NCBI RefSeq assembly: GCF_025602895.1
Contig: NW_026516205.1
Location: 186,001-250,000, forward strand
Direction of reading: 5' to 3'
Source of the DNA: Polychytrium aggregatum
Lineage: Eukaryota > Chytridiomycota > Chytridiomycetes > Polychytriales
Length of the DNA: 64,000 bases
The first letter of the stretch is position 1. Each line of letters begins with the position of its first letter. Below the pieces are notes generated by a model that did not search any database, was not told the origin of the DNA, and worked only from the letters and a program-made list of their open reading frames with translations. Of the stretch, positions 54,757 to 64,000 are shown piece by piece. The translations under genes were made by a program, and so were the position numbers.

Positions 54757-56921
54757 ACCCAGCAACCTTAGTCGATGATTCCAATGCATTCGATGCATTC
54801 GATGTTTTCGATGCTTTCGATGCTTTCGATGAACAAGCGGTCGTCTTGATCGGTCAGTACTGTGGGTTAGTGTTTCCGTCAGTGCTGCGGTCAGCGTTGC
54901 CGTCAGAGCTACTACCATCAGCACTGCACACACATACAACTACCGCCACAACCCACTATGGCATCAGCGTCGATTGTCGATCATCTTGTCGTGGTGGCAG
55001 CGTCGCCATGCTCCCTGACACCACCCACCCACACACACCCCGCACACACCCCACACACACGCAAGCGAAACGATGGGAACGCTATCAAGGGCCCTTCTAC
55101 CAAGCAGCGACTCTACCGGCATGAACCGTGGATGAGCAAAGTCGTGCACCGAAAGGCCGTGCTCCATTCCCCTTTCTTTCTCTCTTTCCTTCTCGATCTC
55201 TTTCTTCCTCTCCCGTTCTGTCTTCTCTTGGAAGAGTGCCCCTGTTGATCGCTCTTTGCTTCTGCGCCCCACGACCCACCATCGCTGGTTCCGTTCATGG
55301 CTTACCCCTTTGTATCTTGACGTTTCGTGCTGTCTTGGCTGCCCATATCTGTCTTCTTGAATAGGATTGTGCTTGAGTGTCTATCTGCCTGTCAAACTCA
55401 TCCAACTTGTGTGTTTTAGTCTCTCTGCTTTGCTCTTGTGCTTATCTGCGTCAGGGTGGCGTGAGGGAAACAGCAGGAGTCTTGTTAGTTCGCCAGCTGT
55501 TGGACTAATGCCGTCGCCATCGATAATCGGCTGCGGCTCAAAACTCAAGGAGGCAAGGCGTCCATCCAGGATCGAGCAATCGTCTGTGAAGAACGGCTCG
55601 ACCAAGAGCCCTGCGAAGCCGGGCTGATCCCCTGCTCCAGCCGGCTGCTGACTCGACTCCGCCTCTCTCCCCACCCCCCATCGTCTCCCATGCTGCATTT
55701 TGTTGCCGCTCTCCTCTCGATAACCCTTGGCACTTACTTGTGGTTACCCGTTTGGCGAACCTGCGGGTGCTCAAGCACTCGAGCATGTCCGAGTGCTCTT
55801 CTCCCTCCCTCCCTCCCTCCTTTCTCTTTCTTTCCCATTGCCTCTTGTCTTTGCTTTGTACCTTTTTTCCTTTCTTTCTTTCTTTCATTCTCTCTTATGA
55901 GTGCTCCTTCTTATTCTTGCGATCTATCTATTCATCTCCCTGTGTTTGTGTGTTTCTATCGATCTTGTCGTGGCAGCAAATGTACTCTTCTTCCGCTCTA
56001 CGTGATGAGGACTGTTGATAGAGAATGTGAGTGTGCGTGGATCCACCGCGGAAACATCGCCATCACTGGGAGGGCAGCGAGAGCAGGAGCAAAGTGGCAA
56101 GTCAATGTGGGAGGGAAAGAAGGATGGCGATGAGCCAGACTGGAAGGAATAAGAGCTTGAGGTACTCGACGGCGATGGCCGAGAGATGCCGTCCAGGCGC
56201 AGGCTGGTTCGGCCGAGAAACCCCCAAGGCTGGATGGATTCCCAGGGAGTCTGGGATCGAGAGGATGGGGTGGTGGAAGGGACGGAGTGGTGAGAGGCAA
56301 AGCAGGCACCCAGACGACGACGGCGAAGCAGGGCGGATACATCCCGTCAGCCTGGAATCACCAGCAAAATGGGATGGATGGGTGGAAGAGAGTGCCAGTC
56401 AGCATCGGTGCGGCGCTCTGCCTTTCGTCATCGCTGCCGATCAGCCTTGCGCACACAGGCGGGGATGTGCTCTCTCCCTCCCCTCCCCTCAACCTGCCGA
56501 TGCCGGTCACTCCCGTTCTTCCCTTGCTGTGATGGCGATGCAGATTTTTCCGGGCGACAGGGAGAATGCTGGTTGGTCGGTGTGCAAGGCAGCGAGCAGC
56601 GCGTGGAGAGAGCGAGCCACAAGGAAAGACGATCCCCGGCGATTTGACTCTGGGCGATTCCGAGAGATACCCCGTTGATATGCACATCCCGGCGATAGTC
56701 GTCCAGCGACGTGCATACCCGGCTGCGGCATTCCAGAGACATGTGCGTCCAGCGACGGCAGAGCGCCGTCGACCTGCACTGCAGGACAGCAACCAGAGCC
56801 ATAATCCAAAGCCATAGTCCAAAGCCCAGAGCCTCGCACAGCACACACGCGCCGTCCTCTCGTCCGTTTGCTGCCGCTCTTGCGCTTGCGCTCGATCCCA
56901 GGAGCCATCCTGCCCCAAGCT
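54757..56921. other. Long intergenic before PIG-Q
   Basis: About 2.2 kb. It holds a TTCGATGC-type array (54784-54832), short CACACCC and (TTTC)n/(CCCT)n pyrimidine-rich stretches (55790-55910), and GC-balanced sequence. None of the many overlapping ORFs shows a domain or protein-like composition. The PIG-Q promoter must be in the right part. Confidence 0.5.
54784..54832 (+). repeat. 9-base tandem repeat (ATTCGATGC)n
   Basis: Five to six copies of TTCGATGCA/TTCGATGCT just downstream of the 848-residue gene stop; likely in its 3' UTR. Confidence 0.9.
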
Positions 56922-59900
56922 ATGAATCTCGCTCGACCCCTGCCAGTCGCAAGGAGAATCTTCTGGCCCGAGAGCGGCCTGTCGACACCGCGGAGCCGGC
57001 CGAGTCGTGGGCGCTCGGCGTCCGTGCTCGTGGGATGGACGGTGGCCAACGACATTCATGTGGTCTGGAAGCATTCCTGTGGCAAGGTGTGCGCATCCGT
57101 CTGCAAGCCGTCGTATATCCACGGATCGCGAATGGGATGCGACAGGAGGGATCTCTCGGCGGCAGAGACGGGTTGTTGTTGCCGAATCGCTCCAGTGCGT
57201 CGCTGGATTTCAAGCACGGCAGCCGCTAACACAGACGGCAAATTGCCATCACCATTTGATCGACAGAGCATCCGTCCTGACGACCTCGCCCGCCTGCTCC
57301 AGTTCATCAGGACCGTCGATCCGACCCTCGACATTGTCGGCGTTTGTGCGGACACCCTCGACTCGCTCGATCCCTCTGTGGGTGCGTGGTGATGGACTCG
57401 ATGCTCGCCCGGTATCGACTCGACTCCCCAGCGTCGTCTCTGGGCCGAGACCTGCTACCTGCTGGGGGCATGCTGGGGCCTGCCGATGCCATGCCCAGGA
57501 TACCACAGCTGATGGAGTATTGATCTTCTCTCATCAGAAGCATCGCCGGAATGGATCTATGTCTCTGCTGAATCCGTCCTTCCCGTCCCACTGTAAGTCG
57601 CCAGAAAGCCAAGCCCGTTCCCTGTTTGAAGGAGCAGCGTATTTGCGTCGCTCGGCTGTCTCTCGATTCCCTGGTATCCCATTCTTCGCCGACGCCGATT
57701 TTCAATCCCTCAGCCCTTTAATCCTTTAATGCCTCAATCCTTTAACCCATCCATGCCTCGGCCCCGCTGACCTCATCGCAGCGCTCACAGCGAGTCGTGG
57801 CAGGTTGTCTTCTACCTTCCGCCCAAGACGACGGCTCTGCGATATCTATCCAGAGACACTCTCGAGTTTGATCTGTGTGGATCGCTGGTCAATCCCGGAA
57901 AGGCAGGCTCGACGATCCGAGAGAAGCTCCTGCGGAGCATCTCCGTACCCGCGACTGCCTGTAGCCACGACGAGTATCTGGATGGGGTATTGCAAAGGGT
58001 ATGGACGCTTGAAGCTGGACAGAACATGGACATGCAGCCGGCATCGGGGGGATGGTTCGGTGCCCCTTGCGATGTTGGGCAACGGCATGTCCGATCGAGA
58101 ATGGTATCCGATGGACGGTGTCATTACTCACTCACTCACTCACTCACTCACTCACTCACTCACTCGATAGATGAATCAAACTCACTCAATCCAAGTCCAG
58201 CTGAGTCGCTATGGATCGCAGCCATGTCTTCACCTCGTCCTGGCCGATCATTTCTTCCAAACCATCTCCAGTGTCTGGGCCTGGACAGTCGCCAAGTTTA
58301 CCATCCCTGCCCTCTACATCATTTTTGCCATGCGGATGTTCGCCGAGGTTTCCATTTTCGCGCTGAACTTTGATCTCCTCGGCCTCCGGAAGAAACCCAT
58401 CGAACCTGCCGACAGCGACCCATCGGTGCTTCCATCCAGACAGCATGTGGACGACGCCGGCGGCGAGGCAGAGCCGGCGGCCGTGCTGTCGATGGCCAAT
58501 CTCTTTGTCTCGTTCCGTCAGCTTGATTTGCGACTACAGCAATTATGCTTCTGGCCATATCAGTATGTCTGTTGGAAGCAGAGCAATCGGCAGCTCATTC
58601 ATGTGGGACTGGCCCAGTACATCGGGTAAGTTGGCTATTCGACGATATCATGGCTTCGACGATGATCGGAGGACAGCTGTATGCGTGGGTGGATACCGGC
58701 AAGGCTGGACCAGGAGCATTGATCGGAGCCCATGAAGCCCGGCCGCCCGGCATATCGCAGCCGCAAGAACACCGCGATAAGAGAAATGCCCTGTTCTGTG
58801 GCCATGAAGCCCTGATCGTTCAAGCCAAACAGACCACCGCAGCACTACTGACTGTTCTTTCGCAGGGTCTACAATACAATCTGGCTGGTCACCAATGACA
58901 TGATCATCGGATTTGGAGTCGCCGTCCTGGTGATGGAAAACGCCGGTCTCATTGCCAACTGGCTGGTGTATCTGATGGAGGTTGGTGTGGCATCTATCTG
59001 CTGCTTGTCTGCATCAGAGTGCTCGACTGCAGACAAACGGCTCAATTTTGTCGTGGGTTGGTGTGCTTCTGCCGGGCTCTGATGATCGTCGCCCATCCGG
59101 AACCGTCCAGGATCCGAGCGACTACTGACAAGCTGCATTTCCCAATCCCACGAACACACGATGACTCTTTGCACACCCAGACTCTGGCTCTGCAGTCCAT
59201 GCGCGAGACAATTGTGTGGCTGATGGGCGCCCCCGCTGGACTCAAGCTCAACAGCGAAATGAATGGGTTCATAGGAAACCTGTTTCTCTTTATCCTGGAT
59301 GTTTGGCAAGGTTGATCTCCAATGGCAATGGATTCCGAGAGAAGGAGGGCAATTTCTATCCAATGAGCCTGCTGCACTCGCTATGTGATTCACATCTCAT
59401 CAGATCTGCGGACGGCATCGTACTTCCAGATATGGGCCCGCACCTGGGTGGTTTGAACTCGAAGTCGCTGGCACGAACCTGACCCCCATTTTGTCTCTGA
59501 ACAACCATCGGATCTAGCGCTTTTCGAAGTATTCAAACCCCACCTGAAAACAGTCATCCACACACTTGCCTATGGAGGCTATCTTGGACTGTCGATGATC
59601 ATTGGGCTCTTCTTTGACCTCGTGCAGATCATGACGTTCCATCTGCACATATTCTATCTGATGAGCGCCAGACTGTACCATTGGCAGGTGAATTGCATGA
59701 GGTCTCTGTTTACGTTGTTTCGAGGTAGGTTACAGGCTAGGGGAATCTGGTGAATGAGGGACTGCTACGGATGCCGATCGGTTTCTCGAGATCTCGCCAA
59801 TGCTCGGACGATCGCAGTAGCACAGGCACCGATGCACCATCGGGGCATGTGGCCGGATGCTGACCGACATTCGCACTTTGCCACAGGAAAGAAGAAGAAC

Positions 59901-61180
59901 ATCCTTCAGAATCGATACGACTCCTCGGACTACGGGGTCGATCAGCTGTTGATTGGGACGATATTCTTTACGGTCCTAGTGTTTCTGTTCCCGACCTTGG
60001 CGAGCTACTACTTTGCGTTTTCGATGGTAGGTCGCTGTCGTCATGGACACCGGATTAGTGAGGGTCATCGGGGGCAAGGCGAGTCGATCGGACTGGATTG
60101 GAATTGAGCACTGCATGCAGGCGTGCTCCAGGTGATGGCCAGCGACAGCCCAAGCGATGGATCGGCTCACGACGATACCCACTCCCTCACTCCCTCACTC
60201 CCTCACTCCCTCACTCCCTCACTCCCGACCGTCACAACTCGATATCTCTGTTGCCGCTTCTTCACGGCAGCCGCGTGTTGCCTCGGTGCTCCTCTACTCG
60301 ACAGTCGAAATTGCCCTGGCGATCATCAACCACTTTCCACTCTTTGCACTGATGCTTCGCGTCAAGGATCCACAGCGTCTGCCATGTGAGTATCCGGATC
60401 GAGCGTCGTGGCCAGGACATGGCCCGACTTCCTGCCGGAGATGTCACTCGGTTGACCGACTGACTGTCGATCTCTGCGATTCAGCTGGAATAGCATTTGA
60501 GATCATCGACGGCGATCAAGTGTGGTTTGGATCCAATGAGCACACATTCCTGCGAGTCAAGGTAAGAACGAGCGCTTGATGAACGTGAGGCCGGGGGTCA
60601 CTCGTGGATCCAAGGCTGCCTGGCGCGCTGACATTTGCACTTGGGTGACTGGATGTCGTGTCTGGTCTGGTCTGGTGATGACCAAAGTCCCAAAGCCACA
60701 GGCCAAAGCGCCGAGGTGGATAGAGAACCCTCACCGATTTGTGCCAAGCAGCTGAATATGACTCTGTCGCCTGTTGCTCGCAGAGTATGCCCGCATCGCT
60801 GTCGACCATCTTCTACGAATACCAGTATCTTCTGAAGCGGGTCTTTTCGTACTATCTCTCGCGCAACATCCTCAAGGCGCTGCTCACAGGCAGACGCATC
60901 CAACGCATTCCTAAACTGCAGGTAAGAGGCGATACTTGGGATCGTGGCAGAGGAGATGGTCGAGCGTGGTGGGGTCGCCGAGCACAACTCGGTCTTCCTG
61001 GCCAAGTGGTACAGGGCCACTCAGCACCATACTTGCCTGCTCACATCTCATTGTCTGCGTATCCACCTTCGACTCCCCAACCAGTATCCATCGCTACCGC
61101 CACGCAGCACGATGCAGCTATGGAGCTCGGTTGGCTTCATGGAGTTCCTGCGAGCGCCCGGCCCACCCCGCTCGGGCTAA
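56922..61180 (+). CDS. GPI1: PIG-Q/Gpi1, GPI-GlcNAc transferase subunit
   Basis: Multi-exon gene. The first exon starts MNLARPLPVARRIFWPESG and contains SASVLVGWTVANDIHVVW, like the Gpi1 opening (RIFWP...LVGW). Next come exons with PDDLARLLQFIRTVDPTLDI and SWQVVFYLPPKTTALRYLS (~57790-58030). The conserved membrane part follows from ~58200: SVWAWTVAKFTIPALYIIFA; WLVTNDMIIGFGVAVLVMEN; LQSMRETIVWLMGAPAGLKL then NSEMNGFIGNLFLFILDVWQ; HTLAYGGYLGLSMIIGLFFD; GKKKNILQNRYDSSDYGVDQ then LLIGTIFFTVLVFLFPTLAS. It ends IAFEIIDGDQVWFGSNEHT, SYYLSRNILKALLTGRRIQR and a last exon at 61085-61180 (YPSLPPRSTMQLWSSVGFM...). In the family it stabilises the PIG-A complex in the ER that transfers GlcNAc to phosphatidylinositol, the first step of GPI synthesis. 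Two introns carry simple repeats. The end exon is phase-consistent but less certain. Confidence 0.9.
58135..58166 (+). repeat. Tetranucleotide (CACT)n in a PIG-Q intron
   Basis: About eight perfect CACT units just upstream of the exon encoding the first conserved membrane helices. Confidence 0.95.
60179..60227 (+). repeat. 8-base repeat (CACTCCCT)n in a PIG-Q intron
   Basis: Six perfect copies of CACTCCCT, forming a pyrimidine-rich tract before the acceptor of the exon with LLYSTVEIALAIINHFPLFA. Confidence 0.93.
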
Positions 61181-62223
61181 GCGGCAGCGGTCGCTGGCGG
61201 ACGAGTCTGCTGCAGATGGAACGTCGGTATATCGAATGCCCTATCGCTGCCGAAGCCGCAGCCCGCCTTGCACGGTCCGCGGGCACGCGACCCAGCCAGA
61301 CTGAGCAGACGGAAACACGAGCCACAGCCAGGCAGACCGGATCTCTGTGGATGGGTGGAGGGGGAAGTGGTTTCTCACGCGGTCGCGGCTGTTTGTTCAC
61401 TCACTCCAGAAAAATGCGACAGCGTCCCTGTCTTCGGGCATCAGAGGCCCGAGGCCTGCTGAACTTTCGCAAGCCCCCGGTGGGCAGGCCGTGTGATTGT
61501 CTGCGGTGTGTATTCAGGCCCTGAAATCAACGACAACCCCGACTCAAACCAGCGTGTCCCGCTTCAAGAATGAGTTGTTTGTAACACCGCTGTCCACGGC
61601 ACCAGCTGACCCGGCTTTGGCTTCACCAGCAAGAGGCGCCTCAGTCGCGCGAGCCAATGATGTGGCTGAGTGTCCGGGCATTGAGCCGGTCTTGTCTCTC
61701 GAGCCGGCTGGGGCGCGACCTTGGACGCACATACTGCGCAGCCGGTGATACACCGGCAATGGCGAGCGCAGCATACATAGCAATAATGTAATATATGTAT
61801 ATGCATGTGTATGTATGAATATATATATATGTGCATGTGTATGAATATATACTCGTGCGCAACGACACAATTTACCATCAGAGCATCGCCGTTGCTGACT
61901 CGGACGGGCGCGAGTCGTCATCGATGCCACACTCGGTACAGCGTCGTTTCTGTGAACTGCTGATCCGCCCTCGGCCAACAGATCCATGCTGGTGGGATCG
62001 CGCGCTGTTCTCACAAGGCCGCGGCGCGCTCCGGCTGCATGTGCCCCTTGGTGGCTCTTCGGTGGCTCCTCGTCCGTTCGATTGCCTCCTCCCATTTCTC
62101 CCTGCCGGTTCCTCGATTGCCGCCGCTCGTCCTCTTCGTCTCTCGACCTCCCAGCACATCCAGTCGGCCCCGCCGTCACCCGCTGCTTATCGCGAGAGCA
62201 TCGCTGTTCTCCATTCTGCCGAC
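61181..62223. other. Intergenic between PIG-Q and permease
   Basis: GC-rich at first, then an AT-rich microsatellite (listed separately), then a pyrimidine-rich leader (62050-62200) before the permease ATG. No gene supported. Confidence 0.45.
61785..61852. repeat. AT-rich (TATG/TGTA)n microsatellite
   Basis: Degenerate TATATGTATGTGTATG-type repeat with an (AT)5-6 core. It is the most AT-rich stretch in the window and lies between two plus-strand genes. Confidence 0.9.
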
Positions 62224-64000
62224 ATGTCCGCCGACGAGAAAAAGTCCGATGTCCAGCTGCAGGACGAGCAGCGTCTGAACCAGCTGGGCTACAAGCAGGT
62301 AGGTCTTGCACCGATCATCCCGTCCGCCCGGCTGGCGTCGAGGCTCGGCTCGGCTCGGGCGGCTTCAGCATCCACAGCCTTTCCGCCACCTAGCATTTGC
62401 GAGGCATCTTGATGCTTTCCCCGGCTGCCATTTGGGTTGGTCTCTCATGCGTCCGTGTTTCGCTCGGATGGACCGCTGACTGCTTGTCCGTTCGTCCGTT
62501 TGTCTCTCGGTACATAGGAGTTGCATCGCTCCCTGAGTTCCTTCGCCAACTTTGGCATTGCCTTCACAATTCTCTCGGTGCCGACGGCGCTGCTCCCGCT
62601 GATCTACCTGGGCATGACTACTGGAGGTATCAGTGACTGTGTCCGCCAGACTGCCTTGACTTCCGACGCATGAGCAGGGAATGCTGATCGGCAGCATAAA
62701 CATGACGATATGTCGATGGCTTCCACCCGGACCCCACAGACCGGCGTTTCGGCTGGCTGCCTCGGCAACCCGATCGCCGCTCAGAGTCACTGCCCGTCAG
62801 ACAGATCCAGGCGAAGCCCCGCTGGCGCCTCCGGGCCCTTGCTCCGATCGGCCCAGCATTACAAGGCTGAATTCGCATCCTTTCTCCCTCGCTCCCTCCC
62901 TCTCTCTCTCGCTCGCTCTCAGGTCCCGCCAGTTTGCTTATCAGCTGGCCCATTATTGCCGTCCTCTCCTTCCTGGTCGGCCTCAGCATCAGCGAGATTG
63001 TCTCGGCCTATCCCACCAGCGGCGGGCTTTACTATGTACGTTTGACCTGGCTTGAATGCATCGATCATGATATCGGGCCGTGAGCAAATCCAGGATTCTC
63101 AGAGTCCGCGATAACTGTCGGCCACCTTGCCCCATATCTCGGTGGACTCGACTCTCCATGATCGTTTGTTACACCGTCCCCCGTATCAACACAACTCGCC
63201 GCTTGATATCCCTCCTCGTCCAGTGGGCCGCCAATCTCGCCGGACCCAAGCGCGCTCCAATCTTCAGTTACTTTACCGGCTGGTTCAATTTCCTTGGTCT
63301 CTGGGGCATCACTTCCGGAACCGCCTTTGGCTTTGGGCAGATCTTTGCCACCTATCTCTACACCAATGGCAGCTGGAACACCACCGATATCCCGACCACG
63401 GACATGAGGTAGGTGCTGTCCAGATGCATCAATGGCCTTATTTCTGCCACGGAGCGATCCCCAGTCGGCCATGTTATTGCCTGGGTCTGTATTGCGGGTT
63501 CCACGGCGGACTTGCTAATCCACCCATGTTGCTTGCCGAGGTACTGACCCACACGCTTTGCAGATACAAGGGTGTGGTCGTCGCCTCATCGGCAGTTAGC
63601 CTCTTGATCGTTGCTCTCTTGGGCAAGGCCTCTTCCCGAACGCTGAACTACTTTGCCCAAGGTTGTCTCGGCATCAACATTGTCGGATTGCTGGTGATGG
63701 GCTTTGGCACTGCCTTCATGGGCAATGTCCCACGCACTCCACTTCCGACCCTCATCACCACCTGGGTCAACACCACGGGCTTCTCGGACGCTTGGGCGGC
63801 CTTCGTCGGGTGAGTGCCGCATGTGCATTGCCCGAGAGCACAGAGTGAGCCCAGATGCCACGTACGCTGCATCGCAAGCAACTCACGCAGTACATCCTAT
63901 CGGCGATGATGCAGCATCCTCCCGGCCGCGCTCACCTACAGCGGCTATGACTCGGCTGCCCACTTGGTAAGTTGCGAATGCATTCTTGAGGCCGGTTCCA
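62224..64000 (+). CDS. APC-family amino acid/GABA/choline permease (5' part)
   Basis: Start MSADEKKSDVQLQDEQRLNQ followed by LGYKQ|ELHRSLSSFANFGIAF is the canonical N terminus of fungal APC permeases (GABA, choline, polyamine group). Exons: 62224-62298, 62518-~62629, ~62923-63036 and others up to the edge. Membrane segments visible: FANFGIAFTILSVPTALLPL (TM1, with the unwound-helix Ser/Gly-type region), WPIIAVLSFLVGLSISEIVS (TM2), YPTSGGLYY (conserved loop), SYFTGWFNFLGLWGITSGTA, VVASSAVSLLIVALLGKASS and INIVGLLVMGFGTAFMG. The last complete exon gives FVG|ILPAALTYSGYDSAAHL, the diagnostic TYSGYD-x-x-AH of the family, ending at a GTAAGT donor near 63967. The gene continues past the window. The exact substrate cannot be told. 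Confidence 0.92.

Overview
The window is fungal nuclear DNA. It is GC-rich, and its genes are broken by many short GT-AG introns of roughly 60-350 bases. The protein set is eukaryotic: SSU processome subunits, RAD54, NPRL3/GATOR1 and the GPI-anchor enzyme PIG-Q/Gpi1. Dense simple repeats, a Plavaka/tnp2-type DNA transposon, a cyclic-nucleotide-binding protein and a GPI-tailed periplasmic-binding-like protein suggest an early-diverging zoosporic (chytrid-like) fungus. The genus cannot be fixed from the sequence alone.

Layout. 1-0.9 kb (+): 3' end of a periplasmic-binding-like protein with a GPI-type tail. 1.75-9.6 kb (-): three genes in tandem, a Gag1-like clamp protein, an 11-exon leucine-rich-repeat protein (LRRC40-like) and UTP18. 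10.0-14.8 kb (+): a spliced Plavaka/CACTA-type transposase, followed by a dispersed repeat (14.9-15.2 kb) and degenerate tandem arrays. 17.0-18.3 kb (+): a six-exon cold-shock-domain protein. 19.4-30.0 kb (+): UTP10/HEATR1, spread over many exons. 30.1-30.6 kb: two more copies of the dispersed repeat, head to head. 31.3-32.1 kb (+): an orphan two-exon gene. 33.1-40.2 kb (-): NPRL3 and RAD54. 40.9-44.0 kb (-): a 98-residue SUZ-domain (SZRD1-like) protein and an alpha/beta hydrolase. 44.9-47.7 kb (+): a large cyclic-nucleotide-binding protein. 48.2-50.0 kb (+): a GT34-type Golgi glycosyltransferase. 52.2-54.8 kb (+): an intronless 848-residue cysteine-rich protein of unknown function. 56.9-61.2 kb (+): PIG-Q/Gpi1. 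62.2 kb to the end (+): an APC-family amino-acid/choline permease, cut by the window edge.

Most genes are housekeeping and are not organised as a pathway. There are thematic pairs: UTP18 and UTP10 both act in 18S pre-rRNA processing, and PIG-Q makes the first intermediate of the anchor that the 5' edge protein appears to use. For several genes the exon chain was rebuilt by hand, using intron phase and family motifs. I found no rRNA, tRNA or CRISPR array. The least explained items are the 848-residue protein, the orphan gene at 31.3 kb and the dispersed repeat family.
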